Below are positions 24,420 to 37,069 of a stretch of 64,000 nt of DNA, piece by piece (within the stretch, counting starts at the first letter, position 1; the number at the start of each line of letters is the position of its first letter). The stretch spans positions 992,001 to 1,056,000 of the forward strand of contig NC_092654.1 of NCBI RefSeq assembly GCF_032118995.1, read 5' to 3'. Origin of the DNA: Asterias amurensis (Eukaryota > Echinodermata > Asteroidea > Forcipulatida > Asteriidae). Below the pieces are notes generated by a model. That model made no database searches. It was not told where the DNA came from and was given only the letters and a program-made list of their open reading frames with translations. The position numbers were made by a program, and so were the translations under genes.

Positions 24420-26730
24420 CTGTCTGTAACACTTCAAGACAGCTTTTTAGGGCTGTCCTCATCACCTGTGGGAAATTTTTCCCACAGTCCCCCTCCAAAC
24501 ACTTATTCTTATTTCCTTATCTCAGAAAATATTTCTGCCTTTGATCCCCAATCTCCTTTTTCTGAGACACACTCCCATCCCAGGACACACTTTTTTGGTC
24601 TTGGATAAAACCATCTCGAAGTAAATGTTTACAGTGTCAGAAATATTAACAACTTCTATTGTCTTTAGTGGTTAAAGTTGTTGTAAGCAGTTAATAGGGT
24701 ATGAGTATTTTAGTAAGCATGGTAATTTATGTGTATAGCATATGGTGCAAACTATTGTATATTTTGTATATAATTTGGGTTTTTGGTTTTTCCTGTCTCA
24801 TCCTATTTGACTCTTGTCCCATTGATGTATAAGACAGTTTTTGGGGCTGTCATGTCAGCTTTGAAATCCCTACGTCTTATAAAATATTTTTTTATATATA
24901 TCCATTACTCTGGAAATGGATCTCCTCTTCTGTAATACACTTTCATGACATTCTGTTTTGTCAGTTAACCAGCTTCAGGTAAGTTTCTGTTCACATATAT
25001 GGCTATTACCATATCAGAAATATTTACTACTAACTTGTTATGTCTCACGGTTAATAATATGAGTGTTCTGTGTACAGGTTTAGTGGTAAGCGTTTTTGTA
25101 AGTAGTTAATAAGGTACAAGGTTTTTTTTTAGTAAGCGAGTTAAATGAGTCGTGTCAAGATTCTGGTTATATCTTAGGTGTGCTCTGAGTACAGGGCGTA
25201 ATCATTTGTGTAAGTAGTTAATAAGGCACAAGTATGTCATAATTAGCATGATAAATGAGTAAGTGTAGTCTGTAGTGCAAACTATTGGGTTTTTAAATTT
25301 GTCCCTCTATGGACACTTTTTCCTTTCTCATCCAATTTGTTCTTTGGGCTATCATCTCATCTTGGAAATCCTTTCTTTTGTCTTATCTTTGTTTACGATG
25401 CAGTCCCCATCCCATGACAACTGTTTGGTATGGGATGGCGAACTCAAGGTAAGTTTCTGTACATGTATGGGTATGTGTCCCAAAGTGTCAGAAATATTTG
25501 CAACTTAGTGTTTGTTGTACTGGTAATATCTTGGTGTGTTCTGTGTACAAATTTAGTGGTAAACATTTTTGTAAGTAGGAAAGGTACAAGTATGTATGCG
25601 TGGTAAATTAGTAAGTGTATAGTCTATTATGCAATTTATTGGGATTTTTATTTTGTTTTTCCTGTTGGGCACCTTTCCTTTATCATCACATGTCTCTTGT
25701 CCTTAGCTGAAGGATGTGAGGTAGTTACGAGACAGTAAATTTCTTATCTTATAAATTTCTTTTCTCTATCTATGAACTCTCTGAATCTCTTTTTCCAAGA
25801 TGCAGTCCCAATCTCATGACAATCTGGGTTGTTGTTTTTTTTGCCAGGGACTGAAGGTAAGTGTCTGTACATATACGGGTACACATGTCTTCCACTCTGT
25901 AATATTGTAGGTGTATTAACTGAGGTGTCAGTATTTTGTAGTTAACATACAAGGGTATATAAATTGAGTATATAAATAGCAAGTGTATCAAACGTGTTAA
26001 TTGAATTAATGTAGTCTCTGGTGTAATTTATGTGTTTGTTTACTTATTTATTTATTTAGTGACACAGTTCCTTTTTCATCCATGTCTTTTGTCCCCAACG
26101 GTCGGTGTAAGACACTCCGTTTCTATGAGCTGTTATCTCACTGTATCCTCATCTAAATATTCACCACCTATTTGCATAATGTCTTTATTGTGTCATGAAA
26201 AGGTTCTGACTCCTTTATACACTCCTTACTTCCCTGGTTTTCCCATTGGTGTAAACACAATTGTACCTGTCTTACAAAGGTAAGTGTGTGCACCTGTCAG
26301 TTGCCATTGGTAACAGTAACAATGACAGTGTTATACTCTCCGATTGTATTGTGTGGGTATACATTGTGTAAAGGTAATAAATGTAGTGCCTTTGTATGTA
26401 GCGTTAGTACTAAGAAGAACTATGTACATCGTGAAGATTACATTAGTTTTCTACTTCTATTCTTTCTGTTGACTTTTCAACCTAAGGTATTAGTGACATT
26501 CCTTTCACTTCGTATATGAAGTGTCCATTTGGTTGTCACGTCCTATATATCACTAAACCTCTCCTATGCTTGTACAACCCATCTTGATGGATGAGAATTA
26601 GGAAAGAAAATAGATGGTGCACAATCTATTTTCTTCCTCAATTCAGATTCCATTTCCCTCCCTTTTTCTTCTATTCATTTCCGAATTCTTGGCATTGTCA
26701 TGAATCAGGTAAGTGTGTGTACATAAGGAG
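24420..26730 (+). repeat. Array of about six 410-470-bp modules, each ending in a donor-like site
   Basis: Degenerate modules each run through a C/T-rich stretch (TCTTGTCCC..., AAATCCTTTC...), a short exon-like segment and a GTAAGT-type donor, then a conserved GTACA/CAGAAATATT/GTGTTCTGTGTAC tail. Donors lie at 24979, 25449, 25857, 26280 and 26709, spaced 470, 408, 423 and 429 bases; a sixth near 24624 is decayed. Segments 25404-25448 (SPSHDNCLVWDGELK) and 25806-25856 (SQSHDNLGCCFFCQGLK) have acceptor, donor and open phase-0 frames. This could be duplicated exons of a real gene, an lncRNA, or a repeat with splice-like borders. Confidence 0.6.
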
Positions 26731-26879
26731 TAACAGATACTAAACACACATTGGATGGTGTGCTTTAGAAAAGACACCGGAGGATAAAGTAAACATTTTG
26801 AGACATGCTCATGTCGAAAAGGGGACAACTATAATAAAACAATACTTGAACTTGAGCCAGATACGTGATTAATTCAATC

Positions 26880-26970
26880 ATGACCACAACTTTGGATAAA
26901 CTCAGTCAGGACCACAACATTGGATAAACTCAGTCAGGACCACAACATTGGATAAACTCAGTCAGGACAG
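26880..26970. repeat. 28-bp tandem repeat, three copies
   Basis: About three copies of CTCAGTCAGGACCACAACAT-type units, 28 bases each. Confidence 0.9.
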
Positions 26971-27464
26971 GAACACTACTTTGGAAGAGACCTCCATTTT
27001 ACTGTTTTCTTTCAAAAGTTAAATAGATAAATAAATTGTTTCATGATGTATGTAGACCTAAAACTAAACAAGTTCTCAGGTAATTACTTTGCTGATTAAT
27101 AGTTAATTAATTAGATAAATGAGGAGAAAATTAAAGAGCATGTGAATTAATGGATGGGAGATGGATGCATAGTATGCTGAAGAAATATAAATTGGAACTT
27201 GAGTTAATTTATTTGACTAAATAATACTTAAATAAAATCTAGGTTAATAAAAAAAAATCCACCAAACATAAAACTTCAAAACAAACATTCATGCAAGTTA
27301 CAACAGCAAACGCATCGCATTGCTATATTGCGCAGCTTTGGGCACGATGAAGCCCTCGCGTGTACAAAGATGGAAACTGAGACGAGGTTGTCATTTCTTA
27401 ATGATGTACCCTAACATTAATTGACTCTGACCGCTGATCGAATGTCAGAAATCTTCTCGCTGTG

Positions 27465-27670
27465 GCACCACGCCCAATGAGATATCTTCAACAGCAGTGT
27501 CGAATCGACCACGCCCATCTATGGGTTTTTGTCACTTCCACCAAGAAACCATCAATGCCACGCCCATCAAAAACACCCAGAAATTATCAATGTGAATGCG
27601 TCGATTTAACCACGCCTACCAAAGACAACCAAGAAATCATCAATGTCAGTGCATTTTACAACGCCCAGAA
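27465..27670. promoter_or_regulatory. Cluster of CCACGCCC boxes
   Basis: CCACGCCC or a one-base variant occurs at 27468, 27509, 27558, 27610 and about 27660, spaced 41-52 bases, with ATCAATG words between. CCACGCCC is the KLF/Sp-type box. It may equally be a degenerate tandem repeat; no adjacent gene start is evident. Confidence 0.35.
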
Positions 27671-28584
27671 ACGATTATGAGAATGCATCTTTATCCATAC
27701 CCTGAAGAGAAAGGATGGTCAAAAACATTAATGAGACTTTTTTATTGCTTATCTAACTTTTCAGTTGAGTAAAACAGGCTGAACAAAAGTAGTGTTGATT
27801 TCGTGTCAAAACTAGAGCAGACACATACAGTTCGGGTACATTGTTTACTCTAGATTTAAGTTGGTGTTAAATTACATAAATTTGTACTTTTGTTAAATTT
27901 AAATTTTTTACATGAAATTTTTTACATGCAATACAGTCAGTCTTCAAGGTCCAACTCAAGTGTCGTGAATAACTATTGTACTAATGTTACCGTAGACCAA
28001 GATGAAATTAAGTGTCAAGTTTACAACTCTTCAGAGCTATTGAGACACCACAGTCGCAATGTTTGTTATCGAAACGGAACGTAACGTCGAGGGCGCACTT
28101 GTCATCTAGAAACAGCTTAATGTCCGAATGAGATAACATTTGTATGTATACAAATAGTGAACAACTAAGGACGTAAAAAGGAACGTTTTGAACATTGAGG
28201 GCAGCAGGACTATCATCTCGCTATGACAATCGTATACAATCACAACACATCGTACAACAGCCAAAACCATTTACACTTTTACACGGAAACAAACACTAAA
28301 TTTATTTTAAAAATCTTTATTTTTGTTTTTAAAAATGATAACTAAAACATGTATGAAGTGAAGGATGAGAATGTGAATGATTCGGTGTAAACAGTATACG
28401 ATAGTATTAAACAACCATTAAAAATGATTTCATAAACGAATAAATAAATAATTTTATAAATTTCTCTTGGTATACCTCCTGTACCAGTGGGTACTTGGAA
28501 TAGTGAAATAGTTTGGAATGGTCTCTGTGGTGTCGAAACATGGGGATAAGTCTTCTTTGCTCTTTAATCTACCAACCTGAGGAG

Positions 28585-28800
28585 AAGATGAAAAGGGCTG
28601 TCAGGTTGGCGTGTGGTCTTTCCTCGCCTTCCATCTCAAGGAACCTGGTTCGAATCACGCCAGGGGGGGGGGGGGGCACACCGTCGTTTGAGTTTGCAGT
28701 CCCAACCTGACTGCTTGGGTTTTCCCATGGATTCTTTCTTTGAGGCTTTCCTCCCACATCTAAAATTGAAATTTCTTTCCTTTTCTTCTTTTTATTGAGT
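28585..28800 (+). mobile_element. SINE-like fragment with tRNA B-box
   Basis: A GGTTCGAATCACGCC B-box-like word, a 14-base poly-G and a tail with TTTCCTCCCACATCTAAAAT. I associate this type of tail with invertebrate deuterostome SINEs. The 5' border is unclear. Confidence 0.5.
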
Positions 28801-29324
28801 TCTTGGTTATGTACAGGGATTGAACTCACTTTTCTGAGAGTCCTTAGCTTCAAAGTCAGTAAAACAACGATTCGAGAGTCTAAGGAATTGATGGAAATTT
28901 CTTCGACTGCTCGTGTCTATTTATTCATAGATAATTTTTTATGCAAGAGTAAAGGCTAACATCAATTTCTAAAACTAATTTTAAAAAGTATCAACGTAAA
29001 TTAGTAACACAAAATAACTTGAGGGTGCGATAAGTGTGAATGTTTGGTTGGTTCGATGGATGGGTATTATTTACTACGTTCAATAAACTGTTCATTAGTA
29101 GTTGTTTTAAACCAATACTGAGATCATTCAGTCAAACATAATTTCACAAAAAACACAACTCATCGCCAACACGCGTGCCAAGCGAATGTTACGGAACAAT
29201 GAAAAAAGGAACAATGACTTTCAACAATTAACTTTATGTCTTACGGATCAGTTTGTCATTGTGGAATTACTCGATGGATTAAAACTTCAAGAGTCAGCAA
29301 GATGCACAAATGGATAAAGCTTGT

Positions 29325-30396
29325 ACTGGATATAACTCAATTGATATAACTCAAGCGATATACCTCACTGGATATACCTCAATTGATGCAACTCACTGGA
29401 TATACCTCACTGGATATAACTCAATGGATATACCTCACTGGATAAACCTCACTGGATAAACACCACTGGATATACACCACTGGATATACCTCAATGGATA
29501 TACCTAACTGGATATACCTCAATGGATATAACTCAATAGATATACCTCAATGGATATACACCACTGGATATACCTCACTGGATATACCTCACTGGATATA
29601 ACTTGATGGATATACCTCGCTGGATATACCTCGCTGGATATACCTCACTGGATATACCTCACTGGATATAACTCAATGAATATACCTCAATGGATATACC
29701 TCAATGGATATACAACACTGGATATACCTCAATGGATATACCTAACTGGATATACCTAACTGGATATACCTCACTGGATATAACTCAATGGATATACCTC
29801 ACTGGATATACCTAACTGGATATACCTCACTGGATATAACTCAATGGATATACCTCACTGGATATACCTAACTGGATATACCTCACTGGATATAACTCAA
29901 TGGATATACAACACTGGATATACCTCAATGGATATACCTAACTGGATATACCTAACTGGATATACCTCACTGGATATAACTCAATGGATATACCTCACTG
30001 GATATACCTAACTGGATATACCTCACTGGATATAACTCAATGGATATACCTCACTGGATATACCTAACTGGATATACCTAACTGGATATAACTCGATGGA
30101 TATACCACAATGGATATAACTCGATGGATATACCTCACTGGATATACCTAACTGGATATACCTAACTGGATATACCTAACTGGATATACCTCAATGGATA
30201 TAACTCAATGGATATACCTCAATGGATATACCTCAATGGATATACAACACTGGATATACCTCAATGGATATACCTAACTGGATATACCTAACTGGATATA
30301 CCTCACTGGATATAACTCGATGGATATACATCACTGGATATAAATCGATGGATATACCTCACTGGATATACATCACTGGATATACCTCGATGGATG
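29325..30396. repeat. 14-bp satellite array with higher-order structure
   Basis: About 76 copies of a 14-base unit (TGGATATACCTCAC and variants AACTCAA, CCTAAC, CACCAC). Variants recur in 56-base sets of four units, and a longer block starting TACAACACTGG recurs at 29711, 29907 and 30243 (offsets of 14 and 24 units). An ORF at 30222-30440 translates the array with a 14-residue period and is not a gene. Confidence 0.95.
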
Positions 30397-30399
30397 AGC

Positions 30400-32820
30400 T
30401 AAACAAAAAATGCTTATATATTGTGTTTGTTGTAGTTTAAATTAGTTACTTATAGGAAAGGTTATTTTACAACAAGAAACAGGTGAACTATAATCTGGAA
30501 TCAATTATTGGAAGTGAACAATTTCTTACATCAAGATTTGTGCCAATCTTCACGCGAGATGCTGGAAGTGACATACCCACCAGGACACTATTGCAGGTGA
30601 ACAGTTTCTTAAACAATGGACATTTGACTCTTTACAAATCAGCTCAAAGGCCAGTTGACAAGGAGAATGTCAAGGACAATACTTTTCGAGCGGTATTAAC
30701 CATCCGAACAAGCTAACCAAGCGCGTTGCCAAACAAAACAAACACACACTTAACACTTTTATATTTTAAACAGTCATACAAACGTTAACAAAACGAATAC
30801 AACATCTAAATTTTTGTCCATAAATTTTCATAAAAGTTTAATAAAAACGTGTGTCAGACATCAGATGAATGAAAAGAGATGGGTTTCGTGTGCTAATGGG
30901 TTAAACCCATTTAAGGAAACAAACTTAGGCCTAGGTAAAATAATAGTTAATGTAAACTTAGGAATTCGCTCAAAGGTTGTTATTGGTGGGATTCGCTCAA
31001 AAGGAAGGACGCCTGTCTCCGTCGTCAAGTTGTACACCACATCCTTTCCTTTTGAAAGGATTATATTCCGCATCCTCAAGAATGGATAGTCTGACTACTT
31101 TTTCATGGAGACAACTTTTTCTTTCTATGTCAACGTTCCCAAATTCAGGCTGCTTTCTTCTTCGTTTGCCATGGATTTTGGTGGCTCTTTATCTTTGGAA
31201 TAAATTGGTGTAAGTGTTCTCTTTACAGGACACTATAGGCACCGATTGTCTTTCTCCGGTCATCTTAAGGCATTCTTCTTTATCTTGGAAGAGAAGGTAC
31301 CTCGACAAGTGTAGGTTTGTTGACCTTGTAAAGACATGCAGCTTCAGAATGATTTCAGAAAAGGTAAGTGTGCAGAATACGGGCACTCTTCATGCCAAGG
31401 CGGGACGACATTAGTCTTTAGATGATACATCCGCCTAAGCTAAATGCCAAAACTTCTCAAGCAAGCTGCTATACAGCAAACATAATTTCTGACGCCAAGA
31501 GGGACGGTGCATATCTACTTCAGATCCCGTGCTACGCGAGAAGGTGTTCGCAAGTACAGGCTCAAGTTTCCCAGAACTGTCTTTCATCTTTTTGAAGGGA
31601 AATAAAAGGAAGTCTTCAAGGATGCGAGCTTTACCAATTCGGGATAACTTTTACTTGCATATCACATCCAGGGAAACTCTACACATTGCACCATTTTCCA
31701 GCTGGGAAAAATAGTGAGACGAGACGAGACGAGACTCTTTAGGGAAAATGAACCGATTTGCCAAAGGAGAAGATCATCTTGGGTAGGCACAGAGTCCAGA
31801 GATCCATGCAAACAAACAATGTTACCTTCTTGACACGTTTATGGCGGTTCGGAGGAGTATTGGTCTCGGCTCGGTATCATCACCTGATGATACCACTGCT
31901 AGGTGGAAAACAAGCGGGTTTATCTTGTTATTTTTCTTTTTTACAATAGGCCTAATTGTATTTAGTTTAAACGTAACAAATCTGTGAGTGACAACTTGAC
32001 ACGAGTATATTGAGTGAGTGATGAAGCAAATTGACTGAATCAGTTGATTGAATGAAATTTGAAAGTGTGATCGAAATAGTCAATCAACACATTTAAAGGG
32101 CGATTGTTACACTAATTAAACTTAACTAAAACAATTAAACTGACCAACATTTACAAACATCAAACATTGCTCATTTCAGTCAAACAGACAACAACGTCTT
32201 ACGTAACACGTGACATCTCTAAGAGCTTGCGCACTGCGAACGGGAATAAAAACATTACGTCATCGCGTGAGCCTCAATGGATGCACCAATCAGGATCGCG
32301 ACTGAGAGGATTCAGAGTCAACTCATGAATAACCATCACCCGCTTTGGAAACTTCTGAAACTGTCATATGGTGACTGTGGATATGTGATTGGAAAATGAA
32401 CTTTGTGTGGAGGTTTATAACATTTATTGCCACATAAGTTCAGCAAAAAGTCGACATTTTTAGCCTACTGAAAAAAAAAACATTTTCTGTAAACGAGCTT
32501 GTTATGTCGGCTCTTTGCAACCAAGTTGTTCTATTTTGGTTTTGTTTTGTTATGCTGATTGTGTTAAATTGTATTATAGATTGATTCACCACGTATTTAT
32601 TTTATGTTTCAAGAGTGAAAGTCATAAATAAAGTTTTTGGGGGGGTGGGGGGGGGGTTGAAGCTTAATTGAGAACGGTTGTACGTATACAACGTGAGTTC
32701 AACATAAGTTGACAATGGAAGAAATCACTAATATAACAAAATGTTTTCTTCCAACGATATTGTGAAGGCTATGTGCAGCCAAACTGTGTCTTTTGTGTTT
32801 TTTTTTTAAATCGTGTGTTT
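30400..32820. other. Intergenic, no supported gene
   Basis: Contains a short GAGAC pentamer repeat (about 31713-31735), a G-rich run at 32639-32656 and one donor-like site at 31362. A CpG-containing stretch at 32190-32300 has CACGTG and CGTCA words and could be regulatory. No exon chain could be supported. Confidence 0.5.
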
Positions 32821-34850
32821 TTGTTAGAAAATGGGGTTTTTTAATGGAAAAATCGATTATCCGAGATGACGCAGCGTCTACTGAAAATTGCAATATTAGG
32901 GAAAGTAAAATAATCTTGCTCTGGAGAAGGCGAGCTATTCGTACGGCGTAAAATACTCAACCGGAATTCAAGCGCGGAACTTGGTCAGAAAAACAGCATT
33001 GCAGTCAAGGAACGGTGTACTTCTTCAAATTCAAGGTACTATGTTTGAGTAATCTTAGCATTTTTAGGCCTAATTTAAGTATTTGGATTTTCCAGGCTAG
33101 ATGATTTCCAGGAGGCCTATGTATTTTTATATCACAGTTACAGACTTGTTAACTATTTCTGTGACGTCACTCTATAGATGCAAGTATATGATAATTTTTA
33201 CGAATCTATACCTTTTTGTAGTTTCGTTATTACAAACTAAATTAAATAGTTCAACTAGAAAATAACTGTCACTTAAGTAACATTTATTTTATACTGCTAA
33301 CTGAGCAAACTGACATTGTCCTCGATAATGTTGCAAGCATTATAATTAAGTATGCCTAGATGATTTCCAGTTGATTTCTAGGAGGCCTACATGTATTTTT
33401 ATATCTCAGTTACAGGCTTTTAAACTGTTTCTTAGACATCGATGAAAGTGTAGAATATTTTTTAAGAATCTACACTTAACTGTAGATTCGTTTTAAAACT
33501 AAAGTAAAGCTCAACTTGAAAATAACTTTCACTTAAGTAACATATTAATTTATTGTTAACTGAGCAAACTGACATTGTACTTAAAGTATGCATATATATT
33601 TTTGCAAAAAAGTTGCAAAATAAGACCAACTCCGTCGTATGACAAAGTGCACGAGGTAAGATGGACTAATAATAACTTAACAATTTATACATTTATTATG
33701 CGCGAGTTTAAAAAAGATATTTACAGGTGCGCATTACAATAGTAAAAAAAAGTACAGATGTTAACAATTATTAAATAAGTTTAGTAAGTTTAATTATTTC
33801 TTATGTTTAATTATTTAATAAGTATTTTCATTATTGAGAAAAACTGTTACATAATAAATGTGGAAAATAGTTTTAATCAGAGAATAGACTCTAAACACAA
33901 AGTGTATATTCGTGATTACAATGTACTCACCTTCGGCTCGTACATTCTATACCCACGGATATACACTTTCTCGTAGGCCTAATAGTATACAAATATTGAC
34001 TGCTTCGAGTGCTATGGTTAAAACTGTTACTCCCGAGGTGATCCCCGGAGCGTTCTATTTTCCCGAGGCGAAGCCGAGGGAAAATAGAACGCTACGGGGA
34101 TCACCGAGGGAGTCATAGTTTTTAACCATTGCACGAGTAAAAGCAGTCAATATTTGTTTTATAACACCCCAAACATTTCTAAATACTGTACTGTTATTAT
34201 TAAGTTACAGAACTGAATGCTACAATCCACGGACGACGCGAATACAGATTGCATACACTTTTACTTACTGTGTTGCATGTAGTGTCGTGCAATTCGAAGT
34301 GGTTACAGACTATTAATTTATAATCCTCGTACACGCACAGGACGTCTGGGTACTGCACGCCATGTGCCAGTCTGTCGGACTAGCGCATGGCAAACCGACG
34401 CTCTATCACACGGCCGTCGTCTGGCAAAACTAAGACATGTCATGTGACGCGCTCTAAACCAATGAGTAGGCAGAATACTTGCAAGGGGTGTTATAATATA
34501 GATAAGTAATCATCGATGCTGTTAGGTGTTTTTTCATATAAATTTATATTTTTAGGAACGATTCTCTTTGAAGAGAACGAACAAATTGTTCAAGACACCA
34601 ACATTTGTTGGGTGAGGAACGGGCGGCTGTGAGGGGAAATGGAGGAGGCCGTTGAAAATATTATTACACTTTAAAAATTTGCTAATCACTGAATATTTTT
34701 TTTTTAATTTAGATGTTTTGGAAGGAGGCTTTGAATCGACCAACAAAGGACTGTGTACGAATACGGCGAATGGAATTCCAAAGGCGGGGCCCATGGAAGC
34801 AATTCTTGCAAATATAGTTCTACAAAATGACGTGTGGTAAGGGAGGGGTT
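32820..34850. repeat. Segmental duplication, copy A
   Basis: Aligns along its length with 35300-37010: shared landmarks are CTATTCGTACGGCGTA, TCAAGGAACGGTGTA, TTTCCAGGCTAGAT, GCTCGTACATTCTAT, AACAAATTGTTCAAGACACC and GGAGGCTTTGAATC in the same order. A sub-unit with AGGAGGCCTAC repeats again near 33380. Copy A holds one decayed 75-bp unit and an inserted element absent from copy B. Confidence 0.85.
33982..34507. mobile_element. Palindromic element inserted in copy A
   Basis: Copy B reads straight from GGCCTAAT to CATCGAT, while copy A has about 526 extra bases here. The insert starts with a long hairpin: ACTCCCGAGGTGATCCCC and GGGGATCACCGAGGGAGT arms inside AATATTGACTGC/GCAGTCAATATT arms. 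A second pair, TAACACCCC and GGGGTGTTA, spans 34160-34495. No ORF of note; non-autonomous element. Confidence 0.75.
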
Positions 34851-34861
34851 GTAATTGGTGT

Positions 34862-35390
34862 GATGTGTTTTGTTAGAAAATCGAGTTATCAAGAAGACGT
34901 GTCTATCGAAAATTGCAATATTAGGGCAAATAAAATGAGGTGTTTTGTTAGAAAATCGAGTTATCGAGAAGACGTGTCTATCGAAAGTTGCAATATTAGG
35001 GCAAATAAAATGATGTGTTTCGTTAGAAAATCGAGTTATCGAGAAGACGTGTCTATCGAAAATTGCAATATTAGGGCAAATAAAATGATGCGTTTTGTTA
35101 GAAAATCGAGTTATCGAGAAGACGTGTCTATCGAAAATTGCAATATTAGGGCAAATAAAATGATGTGTTTCGTTAGAAAATCGAGTTATCGAGAAGACGT
35201 GTCTATCGAAAATTGCAATATTAGGGCAAATAAAATGATGTGTTTTGTTAAAAAATCGAGTCATCGAGAAGACGTGTCTATCGAAAATTGCAATATTAGG
35301 GCAAATAAAATGATGTGTTTTGTTAGAAAATCGAGTTATCGAGAAAACGTGTCTATCGAAAATTGCAATATTAGGGCAAATAAAATATAG
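34862..35390. repeat. 75-bp tandem array, seven copies
   Basis: Seven units of 75 bases with 1-3 differences each, containing TTAGAAAATCGAGTTATCGA. Because 75 is divisible by three, a frame without stop stays open on both strands (34827-35390 plus, 34704-35264 minus). The 25-residue periodic products are by-products of the array unless transcripts prove otherwise. Confidence 0.95.
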
Positions 35391-37010
35391 CTATTCGTAC
35401 GGCGTACCGGGCCTACATTACTCTACCGGACCTGCAACGCGGAACATTGGTCAGTAAACCAGCTTTGCCGTCAAGGAACGGTGTATACTTCATCGAATTC
35501 AAGGTAATAAATGTTACGTATATGTTTGAGTTATCTTGTCATTCTAAGGCCTAATTTAAGTCTTTTAAGTCTTTTTATTTTCCAGGCTAGATAATTTCCA
35601 GGAGGCCTACATTTATTTTTATATCACAGTTACAGGCTTTTAAACTATTTAGCCTTTTAATGTGACGTCACTTTATTGATGAAAGTGTAGATTATTTTTA
35701 CGAATCGACACTTAACAGATTCGTTATTACAAACTAAAGTTCATAGTTCAACATAGAAAATTACTGTCACTTAAGCATCACATTTATTCATTCATTGTTA
35801 ACTGAGCAAATTGACATTGTACTCGACAATGTTGCAAGCACTATACTATATTGAAGTATGCCTATATATTTTGCAAATATTTATAAAATGTGACCAACTC
35901 CGTCGTTTGACAAAGTGCACGAAATTAGATAGACTAAATATTACGTATGTTTGAGTTATCTTAGCATTCTTATTTTTATATCACAGTTACAAGCTTCAAT
36001 CTATTGATGAAAGTGTAGATTATTTTTACAAATCAATACCTTATTGTAGATTCGTTAGTACAAACTAAAGTAAATAGTTCAACTTGAAAACTACTGTCAC
36101 ATATAATTATTTGCTTACTGTTAACTGAGAAAACTGGTGACAGTGTACTCGATAATGCTGCAAGCATTATATATTAAAGTATGCCTATATATTTTGCAAA
36201 ATGTGATCATCTCAGTCGGTTGACAAAGTACACGAAATTAGCCTTAGGCCTAGATTATTGGCTTAATAATTTTATTAACTTATTATGCGCAAATTTAAAA
36301 AAAATATGCACCGATGCGCATTACAATAGTAAACAAGCACAGATGTGAGTTTAATTATTTATTAAGATTATTTATTTAATAAGTTTAATTATTAAATAAG
36401 TATTATTTAATAAGTTTAATTATTTAATAAGTTTAATTATTAAGACAAATTGTTCAAGAAACCAACATTTGTTGGGTGAGGCACGGGCGGCTGTGAGGGG
36501 AAATGGAGGAGGCCGTTAAAAAAATATTAACTTTGATTACACTTTTAAAACTTGCTAATCACTATTATTATTTGGTTTATCATTATTTGTTAACGTGACT
36601 ACAATGTACCTGCCTTCAGCTCGTACATTCTATCCACGAATCTACACTTTCTCATCTATGCTCCTTAGTGGTGAGCATATAGGCCTAATCATCGATATTG
36701 TTTTTTATTTATTTGTCATAAATATATATTTTAGGAATGATTCACTTTGAAGAAAAAGAACAAATTGTTCAAGACACCAACATTTGTTGGAGGAACGGGC
36801 GGCTATGAGGGGAAATGGAGGAGGCCGTTCAAAAAAATATGAGTACTTTTAAAACTTGCTAATCACTGAATATTTTATTTTTTAATTTAGCTGTTTTTGA
36901 AGGAGGCTTTGAATCTACCAACAGAGGACTGTTGGCGAGTGCAGAGACCAGTAGAATTCCAGAGGCGGGTCCCATGGTAAATATTCTTGCGTACAGAATT
37001 CTGAGTTGAA
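35300..37010. repeat. Segmental duplication, copy B
   Basis: Second copy of 32820-34850, beginning with the last 75-bp units. Internal blocks repeat again: the TTGTTCAAG-AAATGGAGGAGGCCGTT segment occurs at 36436-36560 and 36758-36870. AT-only tandem words (TTTAATTATTAAATAAG) fill 36340-36450. Confidence 0.85.
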
Positions 37011-37069
37011 GAAGGTGGGCTTTTGTTTCACGACAAAAATTCCTTAGATTGTTAAGACTGACATTTTTA

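Noticed and set aside
28569..28853. ORFs around the poly-G run
   Set aside because: Lie in a SINE-like fragment and depend on the G run.
30222..30440. ORF with a 14-residue repeat
   Set aside because: It translates the 14-bp satellite (three units equal 42 bases); not a protein gene.
34704..35390. Two overlapping ORFs of 186-187 residues on opposite strands
   Set aside because: Both are translations of the 75-bp tandem array, whose length is a multiple of three; no non-repeat domain. Kept as a repeat and a finding, not as genes.
29325..35390. CRISPR-like arrays
   Set aside because: Neither the 14-bp nor the 75-bp array has constant repeats separated by unique spacers, and the genome is animal.
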